A stretch of DNA of 64,000 bases from Clostridiaceae bacterium (GTDB taxonomy: Bacteria; Bacillota; Clostridia; DSM-8532): NCBI GenBank assembly GCA_012728015.1, contig JAAYFY010000018.1, positions 1 to 64,000 on the forward strand, in the 5' to 3' direction. Below the pieces are notes generated by a model, which worked only from the letters and a program-made list of their open reading frames with translations, did not search any database and was not told where the DNA came from. Numbering within the stretch: the stretch's first letter is position 1; each line of letters starts with the position of its first letter. Of the stretch, positions 54,494 to 63,963 are shown one piece after another. Both the position numbers and the translations under genes were made by a program.

Positions 54494-56851
54494 ATGATCA
54501 GCAGTTGGGAAACGGTGGATGAACCAAGAATAATAACGGCAGGCAAGGTTACTGGCTATCGTGCGGATAATGGCAAAGCCTTTGTTACCTTCGAAAGAGG
54601 AAGGGCAAGGCTGGAATCCTTCGGGGAAGGGATCCTGCGCATGACCATGGCAGCGGGAGAATTCGCAGATGCCGAATCTCTTGCTGTAATCTCCAGGCCC
54701 GACAACCGGGTGAAGCTGTCGGACCATCAGGGAGTTGTTTCGGTAAGGAACGGCTTATTAACAGTCAGTTTCCGTAAGGATAAGCCCTTCATTTCTGTAA
54801 TCGGACATGACAGCTATCCCATATTGGACATGGACCAGGCCTTTTGCAGGGCAGGAAAGGCCTTGTCGGTTTCAGGCAGGATTGGCGAGACCGAGATGTT
54901 CTTTGGGCTTGGTGAGAAAACAGGCTTTCTTGATAAAAGGGGACGCCGCTACATCATGTGGAACACCGATGATCCCCTGCACACGCCGGACAAGGATCCG
55001 CTTTACAAGAGTATCCCCTTTATGATCGGCCTTGACGGGAAAAGGGCATATGGCCTTTTTGTCGATTCCACCGCCCGATCGGAGTTTGATCTTGGATATG
55101 GGGACAGGGAAAGGCTGTCCATTACGGTTTTCGATTCTCAATTAGACCTCTACATCATTGATGGTAATTCCATCTCCGAGGTTGTCCGGCAGTACACCAT
55201 GCTGACAGGGCGCATGGAGATGCCGCCCATATGGAGCCTTGGTTTCCATCAATCACGCTGGGGCTATTATCCCCAGGAGAAGGTCATGGAACTTGCCGAA
55301 ACCTTCAGGACCAGGCAGATACCCTGTGATGCGATCTACCTGGATATAGACTATATGGACGGATTCCGCATATTTACCTGGGATTCCAGCCGGTTCCCGG
55401 ATCCCGGGGAGATGACATCACAACTTAGGGAGCAGGGTTTCAGGGTGGTCACCATTGTTGATCCCGCCATCAGGAAGGATTCGGATTACCACGTATATAT
55501 GGAAGGTGCCCGGGAGGGGCATTTCTGCAAACTCCCCACGGGAGAGGTCTACCATGGAAAGGTATGGCCGGGAACGGCAGCGTTTCCTGATTTCTCCAGG
55601 GACAGGACACGGAAATGGTGGGGGTTGAAACACTCAAGCCTGTTTGACGCCGGTGTTGCCGGGATATGGAACGACATGAACGAGCCCAGCGATTTTACGT
55701 CCGGGACAGGGTTGGAAGACCGTATAAAGATGACCGTGCCCGATGATCTTATGATGGATTTTGACGGGAAGCCCCAGCCTTTCTCCAGGTGCCACAATGC
55801 CTACGGACTGCTCATGTGCAGAGCCACATATGAAGGCTTTAGGGCACTTAGGCCCAGGGAACGCCCATTCATGGTCACGAGGTCCGCCTATTCGGGCATA
55901 CAGCGCTACGCCGCGGTATGGACAGGAGATAACTACAGCTGGTGGGAGCACCTGGCGGCTTCCATACCCATGCATCTGAATATCGGGTTATCCGGCATTC
56001 CCTTTGTGGGAGCGGATGTGGGGGGATTCCAGGGTAACAGCAGCCCGGAACTGTATGCGCGCTGGATCCAGCTGGGAGCCTTTACGCCTTTCTTCAGAGC
56101 CCACTCCGAAAAGAGTACCCAGGATCATGAACCATGGTCCTTCGGCCCGGAAGTGGAGGAAATAGCCCGAAAGGCCATAAGGTTGAGGTATGAACTCCTG
56201 CCCTACCTGTACAGCGAATTCAGGCAGGCCTGTGAAACCGGGCTGCCTGTCATGAGGCCCCTGATCCTTGATTTCCAGGATGACAGGAATGTTTACGGCA
56301 TAAACGATCAGTTCATGTTTGGAAAAGACATCATGGCAGCGCCCGTCACACGCCCCGGCGACAGGAAGCGCCTGGTTTACCTGCCCCAGGGAGTGTGGTA
56401 CGATTTTTACACTAAAGCCGGGATTGAAGGGGGCAGATTCATCATTGCCGATGCCCCTTTGGACAGAATACCGCTCTTTGTCCGCGAAGGAGCGATTATC
56501 CCCATGGCACGGAGCGCCTGCAGCACCCAGTCCATGGACTTCAGCACGCTGTGGATAGAGATCTATGCCGGGCCCGAAGGCAGCTTCACCCTTTATGAGG
56601 ATGATGGCCTTTCCATGGATTATCATTACGGGGCTTTTAATCTCCGTCGTTTTACACAGTACTCACCCTCGCCCAGGGCTTTCAGGCTCACGCTGAAAAA
56701 CCTGAAGAAGGGTTATGCAAATGGCTTTAAGAAAGCGTTTGCTACCGTTTATGGGCTGGGTAGCGATCTTCGGTCAGAGGACTGCGTATACGAGGATCAG
56801 GCCTGGCGTTTTGAACTGGATGGATCCGATACCGAGGTCAGGATCGGTTAG
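54494..56851 (+). CDS. GH31 alpha-glucosidase
   Basis: Intracellular retaining glycosidase of 785 residues in GH31, most like alpha-glucosidases. It has an N-terminal beta-sandwich to about residue 230; the barrel opens with MPPIWSLGFHQSRWGYYPQE. The nucleophile is Asp394 in GIWNDMNEPS and the acid/base Asp479 in WTGDNYSWW; FVGADVGGF also fits. C-terminal beta domains follow (VREGAIIPMA, LYEDDG). AAGGAG at 54481-54486 selects ATG 54494 over 54488. It probably removes terminal alpha-glucose from imported maltodextrins or xylo-/isomalto-oligosaccharides. Its end overlaps the convergent PanE-like gene by four bases. Confidence 0.93.
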   Translation: MISSWETVDEPRIITAGKVTGYRADNGKAFVTFERGRARLESFGEGILRMTMAAGEFADAESLAVISRPDNRVKLSDHQGVVSVRNGLLTVSFRKDKPFISVIGHDSYPILDMDQAFCRAGKALSVSGRIGETEMFFGLGEKTGFLDKRGRRYIMWNTDDPLHTPDKDPLYKSIPFMIGLDGKRAYGLFVDSTARSEFDLGYGDRERLSITVFDSQLDLYIIDGNSISEVVRQYTMLTGRMEMPPIWSLGFHQSRWGYYPQEKVMELAETFRTRQIPCDAIYLDIDYMDGFRIFTWDSSRFPDPGEMTSQLREQGFRVVTIVDPAIRKDSDYHVYMEGAREGHFCKLPTGEVYHGKVWPGTAAFPDFSRDRTRKWWGLKHSSLFDAGVAGIWNDMNEPSDFTSGTGLEDRIKMTVPDDLMMDFDGKPQPFSRCHNAYGLLMCRATYEGFRALRPRERPFMVTRSAYSGIQRYAAVWTGDNYSWWEHLAASIPMHLNIGLSGIPFVGADVGGFQGNSSPELYARWIQLGAFTPFFRAHSEKSTQDHEPWSFGPEVEEIARKAIRLRYELLPYLYSEFRQACETGLPVMRPLILDFQDDRNVYGINDQFMFGKDIMAAPVTRPGDRKRLVYLPQGVWYDFYTKAGIEGGRFIIADAPLDRIPLFVREGAIIPMARSACSTQSMDFSTLWIEIYAGPEGSFTLYEDDGLSMDYHYGAFNLRRFTQYSPSPRAFRLTLKNLKKGYANGFKKAFATVYGLGSDLRSEDCVYEDQAWRFELDGSDTEVRIG

Positions 56852-57762
56852 GATTGTTCGATAATGCGGATCATCCTGTATAGTACTTCATTGACAGGGG
56901 TGGGGACGCCATGCTTCCTGCCAAGCTCAATCACTGTCTTTGCAAATAATTCTACCTCTGTTTTCCTTCCGGCTTCGACATCCTGGAGCATTGATGTTTT
57001 ACCGTCGGGGGTCAGGCTATCTATAATGTCCAGGAAATTCGCGATGTCTTCCTCCTTGAGGTTGACCCCCTCCTTTTGGGCGATGGGTATGACTTCCCTG
57101 GCGGTGCTCATCATGAGGTCCCTGGCTTCCTGTATATTCTGGTAGACCCTGTAGGGCGCCCTCAGGATGGCCGAGGTCTGGTTGATGCTTACATTCATAA
57201 GGAACTTCCACCACTGTTCCTTAAGGATATCAGAGGGGATGGAATAAGGGACACCGGTGCGCTCGAAGAAGTCTTTGACCGCATTTACATCGGGTGAATC
57301 AGGCCGGCTCCTGTGGCCGAAAACGATTCTTCCCCTGTTACCGAACCTCGTGTCAAGCCCGTCCCGGGTGGCATCTGTGCCCACCACGAAGGCGTGCAGA
57401 ATGTGAGTATCCCCGAATTCATCCGCAAGGATATCCTCACTGCTGATGCCGTTTAAGAGCGACATGATGATGGTATTCTCACCCACAAAAGGATTGATGG
57501 CTTCAATGGATTCACCGAGCTGATGGCCTTTGACCGCGATCAGGATAAGATCGGCGGGTTCCACCGATGGCTGCGATATAATGTAATCAAAATCATACCT
57601 TCTGCCGTTTACGGTAACGCCCTGCTCCTTGTACCGATGGGCTCTTTCGGCGTCCACAATCACTTTTACCGATTCCCTGTTATGCTCGTAGAGAATGGAC
57701 GCAAAAACACTCCCTACAGCTCCCAAACCTGATATATGCGCTTTTCTGATGGTGCCTGCCAT
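56848..57762 (-). CDS. 2-dehydropantoate 2-reductase family protein (PanE/ApbA-like)
   Basis: NADPH-dependent ketoacid reductase family protein of 304 residues. The nucleotide loop is ISGLGAVGSVFASIL, ILIAVKGHQ places the conserved Lys, and EQWWKFLMNVSINQTSAILR carries the second catalytic Lys and Asn. Ketopantoate reduction in CoA synthesis is the canonical role, but many paralogues use other substrates and no pantothenate gene is near. GGAGG precedes the ATG. Its 3' end overlaps the convergent GH31 gene by four bases. Confidence 0.88.
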   Translation of the reverse strand: MAGTIRKAHISGLGAVGSVFASILYEHNRESVKVIVDAERAHRYKEQGVTVNGRRYDFDYIISQPSVEPADLILIAVKGHQLGESIEAINPFVGENTIIMSLLNGISSEDILADEFGDTHILHAFVVGTDATRDGLDTRFGNRGRIVFGHRSRPDSPDVNAVKDFFERTGVPYSIPSDILKEQWWKFLMNVSINQTSAILRAPYRVYQNIQEARDLMMSTAREVIPIAQKEGVNLKEEDIANFLDIIDSLTPDGKTSMLQDVEAGRKTEVELFAKTVIELGRKHGVPTPVNEVLYRMIRIIEQS

Positions 57763-57820
57763 GATTTAAACCTCCTGTTATTAAATAATAAAGCCAGCGA
57801 TTGTCGCATGTGCCGCCTCT

Positions 57821-59368
57821 TTACTTCTTATCAGCAGCCAACCATACCTCGTCCACCAGAACCCTGGTTCCTTCATCAGTTACCGCTGCCGTGATCCTGA
57901 CTGAGAAATCCCGTACTCCTGAGGCGCTGTCGGGAAGCTCCACATCGAGTTCAGTCCAGCCGTCAGCAAAGGGCAGTTCGGTGACAGGTATGTATTCGGT
58001 ACCATTGAACCAGTCGATTTTAACAATGTCACCGGGTTTTCCGCCGTCAAAGGCATAGGCGAGATGCAGTTTCAGATTTTCATAGGGTACTGTGCTAACC
58101 GCTCTTTCAAGGAAACCATCCCTGCCGATGGATGCGGCATAGTCTCCCTTGTATGGGTTCTCAGTTTCATATGTGGTGCTCTCGTTGCTCCTTTTCCATT
58201 TGCCATGGTAAAAGGTTTTTGTTTCAAAACCGTCGGCAAACAGTACCGTGTCCTTTTTGCCCTTGATGGCATACTTTGCGAAAAGACCGCCTTCGGTAAG
58301 GTCTATATCCCTCAATGGGGCTTTTGTATTAACTTTCGCCCGCAATATGGATGCGCCTTCCGGCTTTACGCTGAATGACCAGTTCACATGGCTTATCATC
58401 CGTTCATCCAGATATTTGATCCATTCCATGGATTCCTCATGGAATGTAGGCCCGTCCCCCGTGTTGAGGCAGCTTCCCCATTCACTGACGAATATGGGAA
58501 GGCCCTTTGAAAGCGCATACTCCATCTTATCCCTGAGAGATTGGCCATGGGATCCCGCATAGAAGTGAAAGGCATACATGACGTTGTCATAGGGCAGCGG
58601 GTCATCCGCGGCAATGTCTACATCCTGGCTCCATGTGGGAGTACCCACAATAATGATGTTGTCGGGGTCGTTCTTACGGATCGCGGGTATGACCTCATCG
58701 GCATAAGGCTTTATATGGCCTTCCCAGGTGGTATCACGGCCATTGGGTTCGTTGCAGATTTCATAGATGATATTGGGGTGCTCCCCATAAAGCGCTGATA
58801 TCTCAGAGAAGAACTCAACGGCATGGTCCTTGTACTTTAAAGGAGTATTGTCGTAGAGTATATGCCAGTCCATAATTACATATATACCAAGATCTATGCA
58901 ATGGTCGATGATGCCGGTTACAATTTCCATCACCCGGGGATTCCTGACATAACCCGTGGCATCCTCGGTGTACATGGCTATCCTGAATACATTCAGGTTC
59001 CAGTCGTCCCGCATGCTTTTAAGCATTTCATATGTAACCAGGTAGCCGAAGGAAGCGACCTCGGAGGAACTTACGCCCCTAAGCTGGATAGGCTGGCCTG
59101 CCTCATTCACCAGCTGGCTTCCCTCCACCCTGAGCTGTCCGTTGAGTTCCACGACGGTGGGGACGGGTTCAGGGGTGGGGCTGTCAGGTTCAGGTGTTGC
59201 ATCCGGAGTTGCTTCCGGAGTTCCCGAGGGCGTAGGACTTACTTCGGACGGTGGTGTCGCAATAATTTGCTCCGGCGGAGTCTTACCGCATCCGGGCAGG
59301 ATGATCAGGACCATCGAAAGAATCAGTACCCATGGAAGAGTCTTGGTCATTAAATCGTATCGTTTCAT
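57821..59368 (-). CDS. Endoglucanase (cellulase), GH5, lipoprotein
   Basis: Secreted lipoprotein of 515 residues. Lipobox LPGC is followed by a Pro/Thr/Glu/Ser linker (about residues 35-75). The GH5 domain (GH5_2-like, about 80-375) has the acid/base Glu207 in YEICNEPNG and nucleophile Glu296 in FVSEWGS; DWHILYDNTP and MYAFHFYAGSHG also fit. A C-terminal beta-sandwich of about 130 residues (VLFADGFETKTFYHGKWKR) looks like a carbohydrate-binding domain. It would cut beta-1,4-glucan at the cell surface, alongside the GH10 xylanase. ATG 59368 has GGAGGG six bases upstream. A good promoter lies ahead. Confidence 0.94.
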   Translation of the reverse strand: MKRYDLMTKTLPWVLILSMVLIILPGCGKTPPEQIIATPPSEVSPTPSGTPEATPDATPEPDSPTPEPVPTVVELNGQLRVEGSQLVNEAGQPIQLRGVSSSEVASFGYLVTYEMLKSMRDDWNLNVFRIAMYTEDATGYVRNPRVMEIVTGIIDHCIDLGIYVIMDWHILYDNTPLKYKDHAVEFFSEISALYGEHPNIIYEICNEPNGRDTTWEGHIKPYADEVIPAIRKNDPDNIIIVGTPTWSQDVDIAADDPLPYDNVMYAFHFYAGSHGQSLRDKMEYALSKGLPIFVSEWGSCLNTGDGPTFHEESMEWIKYLDERMISHVNWSFSVKPEGASILRAKVNTKAPLRDIDLTEGGLFAKYAIKGKKDTVLFADGFETKTFYHGKWKRSNESTTYETENPYKGDYAASIGRDGFLERAVSTVPYENLKLHLAYAFDGGKPGDIVKIDWFNGTEYIPVTELPFADGWTELDVELPDSASGVRDFSVRITAAVTDEGTRVLVDEVWLAADKK

Positions 59369-59401
59369 GGCATACCCTCCATATGTGAACATCTGATTCA
59401 T

Positions 59402-59429
59402 ATTATAGCATCAATCCTGAATTTGCCAA
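59402..59429 (-). promoter_or_regulatory. Promoter of the GH5 gene
   Basis: TTGGCA (59429-59424), a 16-base gap and a perfect -10 TATAAT (59407-59402), 33 bases before the GH5 start. Confidence 0.75.
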
Positions 59430-59578
59430 TGGCTTGTTGTTCAGTCCCAAAGATAGCGCGCATGCCGGATCTCATGCGGTTTTTCACACCGTAACAAAAT
59501 TGGACGGGCCTGAATAGTATGTAGTGGGCTTGTTCGGCTGACCAGCCATGAAAGAATAAAAAGAAAGGAGCTGAAAGA

Positions 59579-60226
59579 ATGGGTAAGAAAGAGCTTCAGG
59601 TGCCTGTTGTCGTAGGCGTCGGCAGTGAGCAGTTTTTTATCGAGAAAGAGATAAAGGTTTCTCCTCCGAGCCCGCCGATTTTTGAGATCAAGGAGATCAA
59701 AAAGTGGATTGAGGTGTACGATGTTAAGGTCATCCCCGGAAAGGTCATTTTCAACGCCTACTTGTGGAAGGACATTAACTACAAGACCGTTGAGCACGTC
59801 CATGATGATTCGGTCAACGGGCCTCTTTTCCACCTTACCACCAAGATCCCGTTCGGTGGCTTTGTACCGATCTGTCCCGCTGATGGCGAAAAGGTTTGTC
59901 CGGGAGACATTCCCGAACTTATTGAGGCCTTCGTGGAAGGCGAGATCGACGACCTGCAGTGCAAGACTATCGTCTGCGGGGTCCCTGTCTATGAAAGAAT
60001 CCTTGAGAAATCGGTAGTCCGTGTCACCTTTAAGGTCGTAAGGGTGCAGCATGTCATGATAGACGACTTTAAGGATGACAAGTGCAAAGACTTCGGCAAA
60101 TGCAAGGACAAGGACTTCGACAAATGCAAGGACAAGGACTCTGACAAATGTAAGGACAAGGGCGTCGACAAGGGCAAGTTCTGTGTGAAGGACAGCGCTT
60201 TTCCCTTTAAAGGCTGCTATTACTGA
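59579..60226 (+). CDS. SPOCS/DUF3794 domain protein with Lys-Cys-Asp repeat tail
   Basis: A 215-residue protein with one SPOCS (DUF3794) domain over about residues 10-160 (VPVVVGVGSEQFFIEKEIKV, KVIFNAYLWKDINYKTVEHV, FGGFVPICPADGEKV). SPOCS domains occur in spore-coat assembly proteins such as SipL and SafA partners in Clostridia, so a spore or surface role is likely. The tail is highly charged, with Cys spaced by Lys/Asp repeats (DKCKDKD). AAAGGAG lies before ATG 59579. It has a strong terminator and converges with the next gene. The function is inferred from the domain only. Confidence 0.82.
   Translation: MGKKELQVPVVVGVGSEQFFIEKEIKVSPPSPPIFEIKEIKKWIEVYDVKVIPGKVIFNAYLWKDINYKTVEHVHDDSVNGPLFHLTTKIPFGGFVPICPADGEKVCPGDIPELIEAFVEGEIDDLQCKTIVCGVPVYERILEKSVVRVTFKVVRVQHVMIDDFKDDKCKDFGKCKDKDFDKCKDKDSDKCKDKGVDKGKFCVKDSAFPFKGCYY
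60083..60172 (+). repeat. 24-bp tandem repeat in the SPOCS gene tail
   Basis: Three 24-bp units (60101-60124, 60125-60148, 60149-60172), preceded by a shortened 18-bp unit at 60083, encode the Cys-Lys-Asp octapeptide repeats. Confidence 0.88.
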
Positions 60227-60239
60227 GCATGGGAGATGG

Positions 60240-60264
60240 GGGCTGCGGAGCAGCCCTCTTTTTT
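60240..60264 (+). terminator. Terminator of the SPOCS gene
   Basis: Stem GGGCTGC (60240-60246) with GCAGCCC (60250-60256), a 3-base loop and then TCTTTTTT. It reaches into the last codons of the convergent gene. Confidence 0.9.
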
Positions 60265-60856
60265 AGTCTTGTTCCTGGTTATTGTGTTCGCCCAGTTGTG
60301 CCAAAGCTTTCCTGTCCATGCCTAAAAGCTGTTCAATAGTATGATTTTTCGAACTGTCCACCCTCCATACCCTTACAGGACTGCTGCCTGATGAATCCTG
60401 ACCGGTGGTTTCCCTGGCCTCTGATCCCGTTAAAACAGCATCATTCGGTTCCTCCCCGGATTCCCTGAACTCAACGCGGAAGGATACTTCGATGTGGCAA
60501 AAAGCGGTCTTGTTGGCTGGTTGCACATCCATATCCTCAATGGAGCAGTCGGGGGGCCCGGCAAGGGAAACCTGGAGCCTTGCGCTGTTTATAAAAACCG
60601 ACAGCTTCCCGCTTATGGGAACATTTTTGATGAAGGGACAGCGGATTGCCTTAATGCTGTAATCACGCCTTTTATCCATGCTCCTCAGTATCAGAAAAAA
60701 GATGTATTCGCCGAATACCAGGAAGGATCTGTCTTCGGCCTTTTCGCATCCAATACTGCTGACCGCTGCCCTGACCCTGAAGATCTCATATCCCTCTGAC
60801 CGATACCGGAGGTTAACCAAATCTGCGATATCATATTCGACGGCTGTGTTGCTCAT
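60263..60856 (-). CDS. Uncharacterised protein, possibly SPOCS-related
   Basis: I do not recognise this 197-residue protein with confidence. It has no signal peptide or membrane helix. A beta-rich core (YEIFRVRAAVSSIGCEKAED, YSIKAIRCPFIKNVPISGKL, CHIEVSFRVEFRES) recalls the DUF3794/SPOCS fold of the convergent neighbour. An acidic Ser/Gly-rich linker and a helical tail follow (NHTIEQLLGMDRKALAQL). The likely start is ATG 60856 with GGGGA upstream, though an upstream GTG at 60883 is possible. A spore-related role is a guess from the neighbour. Confidence 0.65.
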   Translation of the reverse strand: MSNTAVEYDIADLVNLRYRSEGYEIFRVRAAVSSIGCEKAEDRSFLVFGEYIFFLILRSMDKRRDYSIKAIRCPFIKNVPISGKLSVFINSARLQVSLAGPPDCSIEDMDVQPANKTAFCHIEVSFRVEFRESGEEPNDAVLTGSEARETTGQDSSGSSPVRVWRVDSSKNHTIEQLLGMDRKALAQLGEHNNQEQD

Positions 60857-60972
60857 TTGAACGAAAATCCCCTGCCTTGCCACGGCCTGGTTTATCTATA
60901 CGCAAAAAGCAGGGGGAATAGTATTAGTTGGTATGGCTAAAACACAGTCGTGCTATCAAGACACCGGGGTCA

Positions 60973-62145
60973 TCAGATCCTGGCGACACCTGTTTCCCTT
61001 GCGGCATCTGCCACGGCAGCGGCAACTGCCGTACCGACACGTTTGTCGAAGGGAGCGGGCAGTATATATCCCGGTTCAAGCTCCTCATCGCTGATCAGAG
61101 CTGCGATGGCTTTTGCCGCAGCGATTTTCATCTCGTCGTTGATGTCGCTTGCCCGCACGTCCAATGCTCCCCTGAAGATGCCCGGGAAGGCCAGCACATT
61201 GTTTATCTGGTTGGGGTAATCCGAGCGGCCGGTTCCCACAACCTTTGCTCCCGCGGACAAAGCCTGCGCTGGCATGATTTCGGGTATGGGATTGGCCATG
61301 GCAAAGATGATGGGATCTTTGGCCATGCTTTTTACCATTTCTTCATCCACTATTCCTGGACCCGACAGGCCTATGAACACATCGGCGCCTTTTATGACAT
61401 CCCCCAGGGAACCCTTCCTCATCTCGGGGTTGGAGATTTCGGCCATCAGTTCTTTTTCCCGGTTCAGTCCCTCGCGCCCCTTATATATGGCGCCCCTGGT
61501 ATCGCAGAGAATAACTTTTTTAAGGCCCATGCTCATAAGAAGCCGGGTCACGGCGATGCCCGCCGCGCCGGAGCCGTTGACCATCACATTGATATCGTGG
61601 ATATCTTTTTTACAGATCTTCAGCGCGTTAATCAGTGCCGCCAGTGTGACCACGGCCGTTCCATGCTGATCATCGTGGAAGATGGGTATATCACACTCTT
61701 TCTTCAGCCTGCGCTCAATCTCAAAGCACCGGGGGGCAGATATATCTTCCAGGTTAATCCCGCCAAAGCTGCCGGCGACCATCTTGACAGTATTCACGAT
61801 GGTATCGGTATCCTTGGAGCGGATACAGAGCGGGAAGGCGTCCACATTCCCAAAGGACTTGAACAGGACGCATTTGCCCTCCATCACAGGCATGGCCGCC
61901 TCGGGACCGATGTCGCCCAGACCCAGCACGGCGCTGCCGTCGGTGACCACCGCAACAAGGTTCCAGCGCCGGGTATAGATATAGGACTTGCCGGGGTCTT
62001 TTTGTATCTCCAGACAGGGCTCAGCCACGCCCGGGGTATAAGCGAGGGACAGGTCCTCCTTGTTGTTTACCGGGGCACGGCAAACCACCTCAATCTTGCC
62101 GTTCCATTCAAGGTGCTTTTTAAGGGATTGTTCTCCGATTGTCAT
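60973..62145 (-). CDS. NAD(P)-dependent malic enzyme
   Basis: Oxidative decarboxylation of malate to pyruvate, linking C4 acids to fermentation and NAD(P)H. 390 residues, the short bacterial form without a phosphotransacetylase domain. Motifs: LAYTPGVAEPC, VTDGSAVLGLGDIGPEA, the metal-site IFHDDQHGTAVV, the nucleotide loop VNGSGAAGIAV, and ANPIPEIMP. ATG 62145 has AGGAGG eight bases upstream; the longer frame to 62196 translates the leader. It lies downstream of the CoA-disulfide reductase gene in the same direction but with its own promoter. Confidence 0.94.
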   Translation of the reverse strand: MTIGEQSLKKHLEWNGKIEVVCRAPVNNKEDLSLAYTPGVAEPCLEIQKDPGKSYIYTRRWNLVAVVTDGSAVLGLGDIGPEAAMPVMEGKCVLFKSFGNVDAFPLCIRSKDTDTIVNTVKMVAGSFGGINLEDISAPRCFEIERRLKKECDIPIFHDDQHGTAVVTLAALINALKICKKDIHDINVMVNGSGAAGIAVTRLLMSMGLKKVILCDTRGAIYKGREGLNREKELMAEISNPEMRKGSLGDVIKGADVFIGLSGPGIVDEEMVKSMAKDPIIFAMANPIPEIMPAQALSAGAKVVGTGRSDYPNQINNVLAFPGIFRGALDVRASDINDEMKIAAAKAIAALISDEELEPGYILPAPFDKRVGTAVAAAVADAARETGVARI

Positions 62146-62201
62146 GATGTTTCCTCCTGTATTTTGGGCTTTTTCCGCTGCTGTCGGACAAATCATTTTT
62201 T

Positions 62202-62231
62202 ATAATAGCATGGCGATATTGCGACTTTCAA
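62202..62231 (-). promoter_or_regulatory. Promoter of the malic enzyme gene
   Basis: TTGAAA (62231-62226), an 18-base gap and TATTAT (62207-62202), 57 bases before the malic enzyme start. Confidence 0.6.
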
Positions 62232-62307
62232 CAATAAGCCGGCCGGATGAAAGGTTTTTCGGCCCGGCGCTCTGGATTGGCCCGGTCTGTACCCGTGGCG
62301 GGTGGTT

Positions 62308-63963
62308 TTAATTTGAAGTCACCATCTTGTATAAACGGTAACCTCCCGACAGGTTGAAAACCTGATTAAACCCTTTCTGCATAAGGATTCGGGAAGCTAT
62401 ATAGCCCCTCAACCCAACCTGGCAGAATACGAAAACCGGCTTGTTCCTGTCCAGTTCATCCAGGCGATCCCTGAGAGAGTCGAGAGGTATATTGATGGCT
62501 CCGGTAAGGCTTCCTTTTTTAAATTCGGCTTCTGTTCTCACATCGAGAAGGATGGACCTGGAAAGGTCAATCCGGTCAGCATCGTGCCAGTGAAATATAC
62601 GCATACTGCCGTTCTGGATGTTTGATGCAACATATCCGGCTATGTTGACCGGATCCTTGGCCGAACCAAAAGGAGGGGCATAGGCAAGTTCAAGCTCCGC
62701 CAGGTCCTGGACCTTCATCCTTGCCCGGATAGCTGCGGCCAGAACATCGATGCGTTTGTCCACACCCTGGCGGCCGATTATCTGGGCGCCGAGAATGACG
62801 CTGGTTTTTCGATCAAACAGAAGTTTTATGGTCATGTAGGCCGCGCCAGGGTAATAATCGGCATGGGATGGGCTGAATGTATAGGATTTCTCAAAATCAA
62901 CCCCCGCAGCCGTCAGGGTCCGTTCATTGCCTCCGGTAACAGCCACTGTCATATCAAAGACTTTGAGGATGGCAGTACCCTGGGTGCCGCCATAGACGCT
63001 GTCAAGACCGCATATGTTGTCCGCGGCGATGCGACCCTGCTTGTTGGCTGGTGAGGCGAGGGGCACAAAAACCTTTTCTCCGGTTACAAAATCCACAACC
63101 TCCACGGCGTCGCCCACGGCATATATGTACGGGTCCGAAGTCTGCATACGGTTATTGGTAACAATGCAGCCCCGGGTTCCGGTTTCAAGTCCGGCTTCCC
63201 TGGCCAGCGCGCTCTCTGGGCGGACTCCCACAGCCAGGATTACCATATCGGCAGGGATGCTCTCCCCGCTGCTTAAGGCCAGTAAATAGCCTGCCTCGGA
63301 TGGTTTGATGGCTGTCACAGCCTTGCCAAGATGTAGGGAAATACCCTTGCCCAGGATATGGTGATGAACCTCCGCAGCCATATCCGGGTCCAGCGGCTGG
63401 ATCACGTGGTCGGCCAGTTCGATTATGGAAACATCAAGCCCGAGATTATGGAGGTTTTCGGCCATTTCCATACCGATGTATCCGGCTCCGATCACAGCGG
63501 CGCGGCGGGGTTTATTTCTTTGTATGTACTCCTTGATCTTTAATGTGTCCGGAATGGTCCGCAGAGTAAACACAGCGTCAAGCCTTGCCCCCTCAATGGG
63601 AGGTACCACCGGCTCGGCCCCTGGCGAAAGGATCAGAACGTCATAGGCTTCCTGATAGATTTCACCCGATAAATGGTTCTTAACCGTCACCGTCCTGTCC
63701 TGGCGGTTGATTCCAATAACCTCGCTTTTGATCCTTACATCCACATTGTAGCGCTGTGAAAATGATTCGGGAGTCTGGAGGGTCAGTTTCTCCTTATCCC
63801 TTATTACATCGCCTATATGATAGGGAAGGCCGCAATTGGCAAAAGAAATGTAGTCGCCTTTTTCATACATGATTATACGGGCTTCTTCATCCAACCTTCT
63901 CAGCCTTGCCGCGGCTGTTGCGCCCCCCGCGACGCCTCCTACAATTAAAACCTTTCTGCTCAA
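62308..63963 (-). CDS. CoA-disulfide reductase-type flavoprotein fused to rhodanese
   Basis: FAD-dependent disulfide reductase (551 residues) of the CoA-disulfide/persulfide reductase-rhodanese type. It has an N-terminal FAD loop VLIVGGVAGGATAAARLRRL, the single active-site cysteine Cys44 in SFANCGLPYHIG, an NADH loop AAVIGAGYIGMEMAENL, and the FAD contact DPYIYAVGDAVEV. The C-terminal rhodanese domain has LDVRTEAEFKKGS and the active Cys in FVFCQVGLRGY. These enzymes keep CoA reduced or handle polysulfide and oxygen stress. The start is TTG 63963 with AAAGGAG nine bases upstream. Nothing can be said about what lies to the right, beyond the window edge. Confidence 0.93.
   Translation of the reverse strand: MSRKVLIVGGVAGGATAAARLRRLDEEARIIMYEKGDYISFANCGLPYHIGDVIRDKEKLTLQTPESFSQRYNVDVRIKSEVIGINRQDRTVTVKNHLSGEIYQEAYDVLILSPGAEPVVPPIEGARLDAVFTLRTIPDTLKIKEYIQRNKPRRAAVIGAGYIGMEMAENLHNLGLDVSIIELADHVIQPLDPDMAAEVHHHILGKGISLHLGKAVTAIKPSEAGYLLALSSGESIPADMVILAVGVRPESALAREAGLETGTRGCIVTNNRMQTSDPYIYAVGDAVEVVDFVTGEKVFVPLASPANKQGRIAADNICGLDSVYGGTQGTAILKVFDMTVAVTGGNERTLTAAGVDFEKSYTFSPSHADYYPGAAYMTIKLLFDRKTSVILGAQIIGRQGVDKRIDVLAAAIRARMKVQDLAELELAYAPPFGSAKDPVNIAGYVASNIQNGSMRIFHWHDADRIDLSRSILLDVRTEAEFKKGSLTGAINIPLDSLRDRLDELDRNKPVFVFCQVGLRGYIASRILMQKGFNQVFNLSGGYRLYKMVTSN

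Noticed and set aside
60928-62205. Long plus-strand open frame (425 codons)
   Set aside because: It lies exactly opposite the malic enzyme gene and shows no domain of its own.
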